NCBI GenBank assembly: GCA_013397695.1
Contig: VYZI01000827.1
Coordinates: 83,166-147,165, forward strand
DNA: 64,000 nucleotides
From: Centropus unirufus
Lineage: Eukaryota; Chordata; Aves; Cuculiformes; Centropidae
Reading direction: 5' to 3'
Numbering within the stretch: position 1 is the first letter of the stretch; each line of letters starts with the position of its first letter. The notes beneath the pieces are model-generated. The model was not told the origin of the DNA. It did not search any database and saw only the letters and a program-made list of their open reading frames with translations. This document shows, in pieces, positions 25,659 to 36,993 of the stretch. The position numbers and the translations under genes were made by a program.

Positions 25659-26997
25659 CTTCTGGTAACCGGGGGTTCGCGTGAATCGAGTTGGGGTCTC
25701 CGTCTTCCTCAGGGTGGTAACGGTAAAGCGACTGTGACTGCTTATGGGGTGACTGGCTACGGTCTTCCTTTAAAGCAACAGGAGGAGAGGTGGTCGCGCT
25801 GAACTTTACCTTGGGGAAATCCTTTCCCTCGTGTACTTCCTGGGAAGATTTTGCCCAATTCGGCTCAGTTAAATTCACCTCTTTCACACCCAGATGCACG
25901 CTGTTCCCTGGCTCTTCTTTTCTGGCATGCTTTTTCATTTTAGAATGGGGGGCTCTTTCCTGCTCATGCCTCTCTTTGTCCCCTTGCCTCCCCTTTGGTC
26001 TCCTCTCCGGTTCCTCCGGCTGCCTGGGTGTCTCGGTGGTGGCCGTTGTGTGCTCCAGAGGAGCGCTGGTGGTTACCGGAGCTTCCTTGGGTGTCGTTTG
26101 CTGGAGGGATGGTGCAGTGGTGCGGGGCACCCTCTTCCTCTCACTTCTCTCCGTGGCACCGCGAAGCTCAGCGGGGGCGTTGGGCACTGGTGTGATGAGT
26201 GGAGCAGCCGCTTCCTCGGTGTACGGATCGGCTGGAGCCAAAGCTGAAGGAGCAACGCTGGCTGGTAGGTAGTCATAATCCTCACTTTGCTCTTGGCTGA
26301 TGTTCTCTTGCTCTAGGTGAGACGAATAACTTCTGTATCTCTTTGGAGACTCCACCTGGGTGTTGTCTCCTTCTGGTGCCTCCTGGTCGTAGCTGTAGGG
26401 ATCGTCATAGTGTCTCTCTGGCTCGTTGTCTTCAGCATCAACGGGACTCGCGGTGTTCAAGGCGAACGTGTTGCACTCTGGGAGCTGGTAGCACATCAGC
26501 TCCCCCCCAGCATTTGGGCAGTGACAAACCTTGCAGGGGGGCATGTGGAAGGTGTGCCCCGCTACGTACTTCTGGCCCTCATGGAGGCAACCTATCCTCC
26601 CACACTGGGGACAGCCGTCGGCTGGCACCACAGCGTCGATGCAGTTCGGGGGCAGCTCCGGGCACAGCATGAACTGGCAGCTGATCTTGCCACCTCCCTT
26701 GGGGCACGAGCACTCCGTGCTCCCAAAGTCCACAAAGTAGGACTGCCCTTCGGGGACTTTGCCGTTGACAAAGCCCACGTTGACGCAGTCGTAGTACTGG
26801 TAGCCCTCACACATGCAGCCGTGCTGCAAACACGTGGCACAGCACTCACCGGGCTCCAGCACCTCCTCGATGCAGTTGTCCAAGGGCTGGCACTCCGCGC
26901 CCGTGCAGTCCCTCTGAGCAGAGCAAAAGCCATTCCACAGCAGCACAAGGAAGATGGCATTCCAACAGTTCTGCTGCCGGCTCCCGTAGCTATCCAT
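25659..26997 (-). CDS. FBLN2: Fibulin-2, first coding exon (partial CDS)
   Basis: Encodes the N-terminal 446 residues plus one base of fibulin-2, a secreted extracellular-matrix and basement-membrane glycoprotein. In the known family this N domain is followed by anaphylatoxin-like, EGF-like and fibulin-type C-terminal modules, which are not seen in this window. Residues 1-27 form a signal peptide (hydrophobic NAIFLVLLW, likely cleavage after FCSA). Residues 31-175 carry 22 cysteines and match the Na subdomain, with the signatures NCIEEVLEPGECCATC, GYQYYDC, SYFVDFGSTECSCP, CQFMLCPELPPNCI and GGELMCYQLP. Residues 176-446 have no cysteine and match Nb, including PERHYDDPYSYDQE and, near the end, EEDGDPNSIHANPR. 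N-glycosylation sequons are NIS at 232 and NLT at 375. The start at 26997 is preferred over an in-frame ATG at 27039 because it has A at -3 and G at +4 and gives a compact signal peptide. The frame is intact. Identity rests on recalled family sequence, not a search. Confidence 0.96.
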
Positions 26998-27055
26998 AGT
27001 CTTCCCAAACAAATATGGCTCCAGCCCAAACTTGCACATTCAATGGGTTTTCTTC
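26995..27055 (-). promoter_or_regulatory. FBLN2: FBLN2 translation start region, with an upstream in-frame ATG
   Basis: Two in-frame ATGs lie 42 bases apart. The upstream one (27039-27037) directly follows a TGA and has a weak context (T at -3, T at +4). It would add 14 residues (MCKFGLEPYLFGKT) ahead of the signal peptide. The downstream one (26997-26995) has A at -3 and G at +4 and begins a normal 27-residue signal peptide. If exon 2 includes both, scanning past the first is likely. An AG at 27057-27056 could be a splice acceptor, but the tract before it is not pyrimidine-rich. Confidence 0.6.
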
Positions 27056-27300
27056 CTAGAAGACTGTAGGTTCAGCTCCAAATTGGCAGTGTTTTCCCAA
27101 GTTACCTTTCTTCATAGATCCTAAGGTTATGAAAGAAAACTCTGTTAAAGACTATACTCAGCACATATCCTGTTAAACATTAGAAGTCTTTAAAAGTTGG
27201 GACAAAATCCAACATCTGGAAACCTAAGTACAAAATTAATCATAATGTCTTCCAAGCATTGTAGGCACTAAGTTTGGAGCTGCACGCTTCTCTCCTCCCG

Positions 27301-27347
27301 CTTTGAGAAAGGGAAAGAAAGAAAAAGAAAAAGGAAGGAAAAAAGGT
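27301..27347 (-). other. Candidate 3' splice site / polypyrimidine tract upstream of FBLN2 coding exon
   Basis: The plus strand is almost all purine from 27305 to 27346, so the minus strand has an unbroken C/T run of about 40 bases ending CTTTCTCAAAG. This is the strongest polypyrimidine tract close to the FBLN2 start. An acceptor at 27302-27301 (AAG), or one slightly downstream at 27281-27280 (GTGCAG), would give a 5' UTR part of about 300 bases on the coding exon. It may equally be an ordinary purine/pyrimidine simple repeat. No transcript evidence is available here. Confidence 0.35.
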
Positions 27348-27684
27348 TGTGACTGGTCTCTTGCGAATCTGTTCACAAAATGTGTATGTTTTAATAAAAA
27401 GGCCTTTCTACTGCAATGGCTTTTTGCTACTCTTTCTAGCTAAAAAGGCAAAGATCTTTTGGCAGATAAGAAGTAAACACACAGTTCTTCCTCTGCAGAT
27501 GTAAGCTGAAGATAATTCTTCTTTATGTTTTAATTTCAAACACTCAAAGATCCTTCTTAGGCAAAGCTTAGCCTCGAGACGTGAGAATTTGTCTGTACAC
27601 AAGTTAAGTCAAAAGCAGTTTTTTTTCTGCCTCCCTCCTCCACTTCACAATCTTCTGCTCTCCAGTCTCTGGCATGAGCACTTA

Positions 27685-27708
27685 TTTTTTTTTATTTTTT
27701 TTTTTTTT
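27685..27708 (+). repeat. T-rich tract
   Basis: T run broken by a single A, ending TTTCCCAG. On the plus strand this resembles a strong acceptor, but no exon is recognised after it. Confidence 0.85.
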
Positions 27709-29862
27709 CCCAGCGATGCTAAAATAGAACCTCTTTGTCTATTGAGGTTACTGCGTGGTTAAACATCCCGTTAGCTATCCTGTAATACGGATGCAAGGCC
27801 GGATCCTTAGCTCCGAGGAGCTGGCAGAGCTCAGCAGTGCCTGCGGCGCGTGGAGGGAGCGATTGTCCCTTCACCAGAGCCGTAGGTGCAGCAGGCACTT
27901 ACAGCAACGGAGCAAATGCTGCCATCAGCACCCACTCCTTTCCTTTTTGACAACACTAATACTTTATAGTGAATTGCTACACTCTAAACAGAAAAAATAT
28001 ACATATATTTATAAATAAATTAGCATTACACTTTGATAGAGTGCGTGGAAGAAAAGGAAGTCATTTGCTTTTTAATTACTAAACCCCTGGACCACAGAAA
28101 AGTTTAAGAGTTGAAGTAAATCAGCTGTTGTTCTTTATATGAAAAAAAGCCTAAAGAGTTCCCTGATTATTGTGGAAAAGTAGTTAAAACTGTAAAAAAA
28201 AAGCTTACCTAGAAAGTGTTATAGAATTAGCAATCGTGTTGTTTTCCCAGAACTCCTCCCATCATCAAAAAACTAAAAAGACCCTGAAACACTTATCTAG
28301 GGGGTGAAATGTACTCACACCACCGAGAACAATAAACCACACACGCAATGGGAATCCTGCCAGCAAATCCATTCAGAAAGATTACTTTTCCCATTCAAAC
28401 CGGGCTCCCAAGAAAGCCGGCTTCGGCGCTGCTGGAAAGCAGCCAGGCCGTGGGAAAAGCGTGCCTGTTCTGATAAGATACGGACAAACTGTGCTAAGAG
28501 TTTCCACAGTCCTAGCCCAGAATTTGAATTACTTCAGTACGTTGTAGGGAGATAGAATTCTTACAAATGAAGGTTTTTACTACTAACTAGAGCGTGTTCA
28601 TCGAGTGCGCTGAACGATACCGATTGAAGGGAAAATTAAAATGTCCAAAAGCATAACAATAGCTTGGAAGAATCTCCCTTTTCCAGAACTGCTCTCAAAA
28701 CAGGGATATTTCATAGGGAGGGGAATTTTCAATATGTGGTGCTGAAATTAATTCTTCAGAATCCAGCCTGGGAATTAATAATTCATCCTCCTTTCAGCAG
28801 CTTTTCCAGGCAATCCAAGTTTGTAATTATTACATTGCTTCAGCTGGGAAATAATGAATGGGAGGACAATTAAAGATAAGCTGCTTCTGTGAGGGTCCCA
28901 CAGCAGGATTTTGTCACCATCCCCTCCCACTGGGACCTCCTGGTTTTAATGCTTCAGTGCATCAAAGTCCCGTGGCCAAACTCCACCCTGGCTCAACCCT
29001 GGCCCATGCCTCCCTCTTCCACATCCATGCTTCCCAGGCTTGGAAAGGCCCAGGTCCCCAGTGTGGGTGTCACAGCCTCAGCATCACCTTGGTGATCAGT
29101 GCCCGTGGGCCACATAAAGGGCGAGCTCATGCGCATCATTCCCTTTTAACAGTCACCTGCTGCTGTCCTGGTGCAGGAAACGGTGACGACAGGAGCAGAA
29201 CCTCCTGGGAATGGTGTTCACCTGCCCTGCCTGCACGCACAGGGCTCCTAGAACAAGCACTCGCTTCTTAGGCAGGAACTTGAGCTCCCAACAAGAAACC
29301 CCCAAATTGCCTCACGCCCCAGAGCAAGGGGGAGAAAGCCGGTCCTACTTCACATCTGCCATGCCTGGAAGTTCAAGCACACCTCGGAGTTTATCATGGG
29401 TCAGTCCTGTTCTCGTGAAGGAAGCTGCTTGACTGACCTCCCACCCCCGTTTCCATTCATGGGTTGGTTTGGGCTGTCCAGGTCACCTCCAGATTTTCCT
29501 CTTCCTTCTCCTTGCTGCCTCACCTCTTGCTCACAGAGAAGCCCAAGAGCCCACAGCCAGCCCTGCCCCTGCCCCCCGCCTCTCACAGCCTCTGCTCAAA
29601 GCCTCATTCAGTCCCTCTGCACCCTCTCTTTTGATCAGTTTCACATCTCAACTTGCTCAACCAACCAACTGCCAACTGATAAGGGCGAAATCCTTATAGA
29701 GCCTTTTTCTGTTGATAACAGCACAGTCTTCCGTATTCTCAGGCTCAACTCTGCATCATCAGACGCTCCTTGTTTCTGGAGCAATTCCAACAAAAGCATC
29801 TCTTTTTATTCCTTTATTGCCTTTTGCCTGCACTTTCTCCATTTCCTCCCCACGCCTACTCC

Positions 29863-29890
29863 CACCACCACCACCACCACCACCACCACC
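29863..29890 (+). repeat. (CAC)n trinucleotide repeat
   Basis: About nine CAC/CCA units in a row, read as Thr, His or Pro runs in the three plus-strand frames and Trp/Gly/Val in the minus frames. Confidence 0.9.
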
Positions 29891-31918
29891 TCCCCATACG
29901 CTTGCATATCAAAGAAACAGCCTCTACTTCAGGCACAGGGAAAATCAGCTTTGAGTGACGCTCACTTCGAGCCACAGGGAGGAAATGCAGCCCTGCAAAC
30001 AGAGCCCACGTGCTCCTGCCAGCCCACGCAGATGATGTGCACAGCCTCTGGATCTCTGCCCTTCCTACTGCTGAAACCACGCTCTGCAGACCACGGCTCG
30101 TTCTTCGGTAACGGCACCGGGAGCTGGAGCTGTGAAATAAAGGCGCCTGTGCCAATGGGGACATGTGGCACCATCTCTGGAGGACAGGGGTTTTAATACC
30201 AGTTGGTATAATTGCAATAATTTGTTTCCATTACCTATTTTAATGCTTTTTAAATGTCCGTTTGCACAACTGGGACAACAGCTAAGGGCTTCGGTAAATG
30301 AGAACCAGGTCTTTGCTCTCAAATCTGTCCTTCACCCCTCTCACCAAAATTGGTTTTTGCTGCTCAGCTGGGTGGGATTCCACAAATTTAGCCTTGCACA
30401 CCTAAAATAGAAGCCTTTCAAAGTCTCTTCTAGATAAGCCAAGCGTCACCTCAGTCTTCACACATTGCTTCCTGGCACAGGTGGCTTCGATTGGGGTCCT
30501 TTGTGGTGTTTCCTAACCTGCTGCGCCAAGTATCCTGGACGCCCCTCTCCGGTGCGGGTGCCAGCCCTGGCTTCAGTGGGGCCATCCTGGGCTACTGCTA
30601 AAGCCACCGTCACCAGTCCTGGGCACACAGCACACCTGGTGAAAGCACAAGTGTCCTGCAAGGGAGGGACCACGCTCTAGACTGGGACTAAGTCCCTCAA
30701 AGTCAGAGTAAACCTGAGAGTGAGGTAAGTCAGCAGTAGGCACAGGGTGGTCCCATCCCAAAGGAGTTCATTATTCCTCAGTTCCTTCTCCAAAAACAAC
30801 TCCTAAGAAAGGCAAAGCAAAAACACATTGTGGAAAATGAGTGTAAAAAAGTAAGTCCAAATGAACGTGAACTACAGGCACACACCTTCGTGGAAAAGGA
30901 AACGGGAATGCTCCCCACTGCAGACTAAACCTGTATCTGTGTGAGAGAACGTCCAAGGCTCAGAGCAGCAGCCATCGAAATTCTAACCCGCACTGGCTGA
31001 AAAACATCATATTCCTGTCTTCTGGCAGGGGAAGTGGGAAGAACAAAACAAGGTTCCAAACGCTTACTTCAATTCAACTTGGGGCCAGAGAGTTATAAAT
31101 TCTGACATTTTTGCAAAACAATATACTCTGAGTGATTTACTTCAATCAAAGCCATAACATGAAGTCAGAAGGAAGAATGCAGACTTGATTAAAACAGTTC
31201 AGCTCTGTTACTTGAACATGTTGATGAAACCAGTGTGTTCCCACAGAAGATCCAGACATTTCAAATGTGCAACTTCTTTAAATTAAGAGGAGTATTTTAT
31301 TGGGAGATTTTTGTTCCAGATGGTTTCACTTTAGTGCCGAACCAGAAAGCTTATCTGAGGTAAGCAGTGGTGACAAGAGGTACTTTCCTTCAAAGACTCC
31401 ACATGAACAGAAACTTTCTGGGGGAAGGTTGCACCAGAGAGAGCAGAACAACTGCAGATGTTCATGCGTGGAGGAGCGACTGCAGGATCAAGAGCAATCA
31501 CTCAAAAGTTCACTGAATAAAGAGGCAGCTGTTTAGAAACAAAAAGCCATCAACAGAATAAATTCGGCCCACGCCAGAGGACAGCACCCGCATGACAACC
31601 TGTGACCTCCAGCTTTGGAGAGGTACCTGCAGCGTAACCAGACGCAGATCCCTGCAACAGGTCTAGAGAGAACAATCCTTTTCGCTATCCTACCTCTCGA
31701 TTCCTCGCTAAATCGCCTTTCTCGAGGACAGTAAAACCAGAAATGCCGTTTTGATATACACCTCCTCTTTGGAACAGCACGCAGGGCCAGATGCAAGCCT
31801 GATGTGGAAGCAGGAGGTGGCAGCCATCTGTGCCAGGTACCAGGAGAACCCTCCCTGCTGGGTGCACCGGGGGTTACTCAGTTTGTCCGTCACTCCTCAC
31901 CCCGGTTTCATGCAGCCC

Positions 31919-31982
31919 AAGGAAACCTGGGAAATACCTGGAAGGAATACCTGGGAATTCCTGGAAGGAATACCTGGGAAAG
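31919..31982 (+). repeat. Short imperfect tandem repeat of CCTGGAAGGAATA / CCTGGGAA units
   Basis: Alternating CCTGGGAA and CCTGGAAGGAATA blocks give two copies of a 23-bp composite unit between 31928 and 31980. Low complexity. Confidence 0.75.
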
Positions 31983-33737
31983 CAAGCCCAGCAGTGGCAC
32001 TCACCACCCGCACGCAAAGCAAGCTCGTCAACCCACCGAGATGCTGGGTATGCTTCTCCTGGCCTCCCGCTGCCACCCAGTCCAACTTGTCTCCCAAGGC
32101 TCAGGGACCAAACCCAGCCTCGGTTGCTCATGTTGAACCTCTTCTCTCTCTGAAAGCGTCGCAAAAAAGCAATATGTGCACACCCACGCTGACCACAGCC
32201 AACATATTTCACCAGTCTACACGTTGGCACCTCTCCCAGCCAGAGCTCTCCAGCCTGCAGCAGCTGCCAGCAGTTCCCAACTGGCTGCGGTCACAGTTGA
32301 AAAAGAAAGGAAGAAGGGAGGGGACGGAAGGAAATATTCATTTAAAAACAATCCCTTGAAAATACAAGAGAAAATGGAAATTTGTGAGAGAACTTTCTTG
32401 TATGAAAATCAGAACCATCCCCCCTAAGCCCGGTAACTCCTGACTGTGCCAGCCTGTGGATTAGCTCTTCCTTTCACACCCTCCCCAGCCGGAAAGCTGT
32501 GATCTCACCAAGCGCTGGAAGGGATTGCTGCTGGCTGCTCCCAGCCCATCGCGAGCAGAAGGGCTATTCAGCAGGAGGATGAATGAAAAGTGGAGAAGGG
32601 TTTCCTTTACTGCTCTTATGCGGCATATTGTGCTCAGAGCAAGTCATTTCTGCCTGCTAATTAGTGGCATTGGAGATGAGCAGGAGCCAGCCTTCCCATC
32701 CAGGATACCTGGGATCGGTAGGAAGAGGAGCAGGATAAATCCCAATGTAAATCCAAATTCAGTGAGCCACTTTTTCTTATTGAAAGCAAAGCATGAGATG
32801 CTTAGTCACTCCAGTGTTGTCAACACTCCGGTTCTTGGCAAAATCATCCCATTTTCCAAAGTCATAGCTTTTGCAGGCTGTTTTCCTTCAGCTTTATTTT
32901 CAACAAGAAATCAGTCACCGTTAACCCCCTTTCGATGGAAAAGCTTAAAACTGGACATTTGGGAGTCTGGCCGATCATTACTTCATTCAACAGGGAACTC
33001 AAGAGTGGGACAAACAAGGGGCGAGCAGCACGGGATCAAAACTCACAGAGTTTCTCCAAAGCGGCTCCGATAAGATTTCCCTTCCCAGTAGAAGTGCCCT
33101 GAAGGAGCCCAACTTGCTCTTTTCAGAGAAAATCAGCATGTCTGTTATTGATACACCTTTTTTTTGTAGCATCGCAAGTTTCAGGTGACCATATAGACAC
33201 CTCAAAAACACAATTAAATAATACAGCTATTTCCACGACGGCCAAAAAAAAAATCTGGGAAAAGATTAAAGCAAACTCAGCAACAGCCATTCAACAACAT
33301 TTCCCAAGGCACAGCCAACAAAAACTTGTCAGAGCTCAGAAGTTACAAACTAATTTGCACAGCGAGAGCTCTTTTGGCAACAGGGAGGCAGAGCGTGGCC
33401 CTCAGCCCTGCAGCACCTCGAGCAGCCGCACACGTGTGGGGACAGCCTCCAGGGATGGCCCTGCCCAGGGGCCAGCACCAGCACCAGGTCAATGGTTTGG
33501 CCTCAGGTGAACACTGTAAATGCTGGAGAAGCTCCCAGGAGCGAAGGAAAGCATTTTTTTTTCTCACTTATTGAAGAAAAAAAAAAAAAAGAAAGAGCTG
33601 CACTCCTCTTGGGAAGAAACATATATCTGGGTTCCACAGTGACCCCCATTATTTAGACAGTTCTTATGTGGAAAACCATAAGTAAATACCCCTGTATGGT
33701 CTCAAAACTGCGCTCCTCAAAAAGCACCCTTTCAAGG

Positions 33738-33974
33738 TCATAGAATCATTAAGGACGGAAAAGATCTCCAAGCCCAAGCCCAACCATCAACACAACATCA
33801 ACATGCCTAATAAACCATGCCCTGAAGTGCCCATCAATATCCTTTTCGAACCCCTCCAGGGATGGAGACTCCACCACTGCCCTGGGCAGCCTCTGCCAGG
33901 GCTTCACCGCTCCCTCAGGAAAGAACATTTTCCTAATAGCCAATCTAAACCTTCCCCGGTGCAACTTGAGGTCC
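33738..33974 (-). mobile_element. CR1 LINE, antisense ('CTAAACCATGTCC' family)
   Basis: Begins TCATAGAATCATTAAGGACG, then CAACCATCAACACAACATCA, CTAATAAACCATGCCCTGAA, CCTCCAGGGATGGAGACTCC, CCTGGGCAGCCTCTGCCAGG and CCCCGGTGCAACTTGAGGTC. It lies in the inferred FBLN2 5' intron and shares the gene's strand. Confidence 0.9.
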
Positions 33975-36699
33975 TGGATTACATTTCTTTCTCTTCCTTT
34001 CTTTTGCTAATTTTCCTCCAGGATAGTCCAATCTTCCACCTTTTCCCAGTGTTTCACAGAGCTCAGGTTTGCAGGGGCCCAAGCTCTCACCAAGGAAAAA
34101 ACAATTGCAGCCTCAAGGAGTCCGGCTTTGAACTCTTCTGCCCTAAACAGTGACCAGGAACATGGATCTTCTCCTTTTTTTGGTCAGACCATTTGGGCGT
34201 TAAAGAGGAGCACACCTGGGTATTATCGACCTATTTCAGGCAGCTCTTTTGGAAGAGTTGAAAATGAAAATTCCCACAATGTAAAATACAAATTAGGTAA
34301 AAGAAAGCCTACGATTTAACTGACAGCTTAGCAAGGGGCCTTTCCTGCCCTGTGCCAATTTGGAATTAATTAAGCACTGTTTGCATTAAGGAAGACTGAA
34401 GGGAACTTCAGCACAGTTTTCCATGCGAGTCTCCCTGTGAGGCACAACCACTGCCCGGCGGTTCCTGCATCACCTGAACTTCAGCCTCAGGACTGAAATA
34501 TTTCACTTCAGGCTCCCTAAAATAACGCAGAGAGTTTTGCTCCAGCCTGCCAAATAATTCTGAATCAACAAAATATCGCTTTGTAGTGAATAATAGAGAC
34601 TTTGTAGTAATTAATACTTCAGTAAATGCGTCCGGGCCTTGTCCTTGCCATGATGAACAGTGAAATTCTGTCTGCTGATGAGGTGAAAATAACATGTATT
34701 GTACAGGGAGCATTTCACAGTCTCTCACTAATTTGGTTCACAGTTTCTCCACAAATTTTCTGCCGAGCTCTGTCAACAAAAGTCTTTTGATCCCCAACAC
34801 CCACAGTTGCTGTCTCCAGTCAGGATTTCCCTAGGAGTCGGCTGTGAATCTTGACACGTTCCCCTCAAAAGGCACAATGATTTTTCACAATATACCGAAA
34901 CCCCCAGAAGGACTCGGGATCAAACTCTTTTCCTTTATGACTCCGCAGGATCCAAGCCTGGTCCCTCCAGAGAGCAAACGCGCTCTGTGTAACCGACTGC
35001 AGCTACAAACCAACTCCTTTCATGAGCTCCGCAGCTGAGAAAATACATGTCCTGCTCCCCCAGCTGCACAACGCACCTCGCCGAGATTCACAAGGCAGTC
35101 GGAGAACTTCTCCTTGCTGTCCTGCCTGTGCTCCGGCTCTTAAATAAACAGGCATTCTCGGCCCTATTCCTCTGGATAAAATCTGGGAAGGAAAACTGAA
35201 GGAGGAAGAGCCCGTAGCTTGTTGCATCTGGTGGGGAAGATGCTAGGTCGAGTTTACCCATCCCAAGCGCAACGCAGCTCCACCTCATATTTCTAGGAAA
35301 TAGCTCTGCCTTGAGTCACTGGGATTGCATTCTCTTTGTTACAGTTTAGTGTTCTCAGAATTTTTCATTTACGAAATTGTCAGCCCAGAGCACGTTGTTA
35401 CTGCTGGAACCGTCCCAGAATTGCTTATTTTACCCTTGACAGCGATCCTGAGAGTTTACTGGGCTTTACTCTGAATAGAGTCTCTCCCCTAGAAGAGGGG
35501 GGGGGACAAGAATAAGCAGTGCAAGAAAAAAAAATTACTGTTCTGACCACTATTTCTACTTATGAAACTCATGTGGAGTAAGCCTGGCATGACCCAAAAC
35601 CTGGGCTTCGCCGCGGGGCAGGTTTTGTAGGACCCCTGCCAGAGGCCAGTCTGCACCGGACCCAGCACCCAAGAACCAAATGGCAATGTGAAAAAACACA
35701 TTGCCAATGGAAATTGTTGCCAGTACCACTATTTAGTAACGCCCTTTGTTCTGCCACCTCCTAGCGCCGTTTCTCCATCTCCCATTCATGCCATTTCCTA
35801 CAAGCGGCGAAGGAGGAGATAGGATTTGGAAATCAACTCCGCAAAGACAGACTGGGCTAAGGACCCAGCCATGTAATTTTGCATTGAAAAATGTTCAGCT
35901 GATGGATCTGGTTGTGTATCCGCCCCGATATTCTTTAGTACAGAGAAGAGGCACGCAGATTTATGTCAGCACTCGCATAGATGCCCTCTCCTCACCTCAC
36001 TGTGAGACAAGGGAGCGCAGACAGAGCCTGTCTGTAGTCAGGGGACTGGATGTACCATCAGGCAAATCGCCAATTATAAATTAATGAAGTCCAGAAAAAG
36101 CATCAATGATCATTCCTCAGGAGCAGCTTCCTCTCGTACAGTGACAAAAGAAATCCCCTATCAGGGTTATTATACACGCCAATTAAATTCTTCAGCTAAA
36201 GCACAAAATTATTATTTTAATGGAGGAAAAACTAGAACATTTGGTTAAAATGTTCTCACAGAAATGTTAATTACCGCAGGCACCAAACAAATGGAAATCA
36301 AAGCCTAGAATTTGTCGAGCACTTTGAAAAGTTTTAATGCAAAAAAAAAAAAAAGTGCTGGAAAGAAACCTTCAATTTTTCCTCATGAATGAAAGCAAAT
36401 CCCTGTAAATGAAGCTACATCCATCATGGTGCTAATCAGTCAGCAGCCGCAGATGTAACCCATCAATCAAAACTGCTCCTGAACAAACTTCCCATAAGAG
36501 ATAATGGAATTAATTTGGTTTGTTGGATACCAAAATGTGAGAAGATGCCTGCTCTGCTATTTCATCTCAGAGTCTATAATTTGGAGACAACAATCGTGCC
36601 AGATGGAACCCATGGAAGTTACCCTTGCGATACTGCCCATCTCTCACCCTGTGGTTCTTCTTCCCTGCTCCTCAGAGAAAAGTCGTGTAAGAGAAGGGG

Positions 36700-36993
36700 A
36701 GGGAGCTTATACAAGGGCATGGAGTGATGGGATGAGAGGGAATGGATTTGAATTGGGAGGGGGAAGATTAAGATTAGACATTAGGAAGAGATTCCTCACA
36801 ATGAGGGTGGGGAGGCCCTGGCCCAGGTTGCCCAGAGCAGTGGGAGCTGCCCCATCCCTGGAGGTGTTGGAAGTCCAGGTTGGATGGGGCTTGGAGCAAC
36901 CTGATCCAGTGGGAGGTGTCCCTGCCTGTGGTAGGGAAGGTGGAACTGGACGGGTTTTGAGGTCCCTTCCATCTCAACCCATTCTATGATTCC
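36700..36993 (+). mobile_element. CR1 LINE, 5'-truncated, sense
   Basis: Contains ACAAGGGCATGGAGTGATGG, TTAGACATTAGGAAGAGATT, GGTGGGGAGGCCCTGGCCCA, CTGATCCAGTGGGAGGTGTC and CCCATTCTATGATTCC. Well preserved but non-coding. Confidence 0.9.

Noticed and set aside
26317..27069. 250-codon plus-strand open frame opposite the FBLN2 exon
   Set aside because: It mirrors the FBLN2 coding frame on the other strand. The minus-strand product has a signal peptide and conserved fibulin-2 cysteine blocks, so the plus frame is a shadow of codon composition.
27685..27715. Plus-strand T-rich tract ending CCCAG as a splice acceptor
   Set aside because: No coding or conserved exon follows it on the plus strand, and T-rich tracts are frequent in this AT-rich DNA.
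31751..32359. 202-codon plus-strand open frame
   Set aside because: It runs through the short CCTGGAAGGAATA tandem repeat, overlaps two other open plus frames and a minus frame, and has no recognisable domain.
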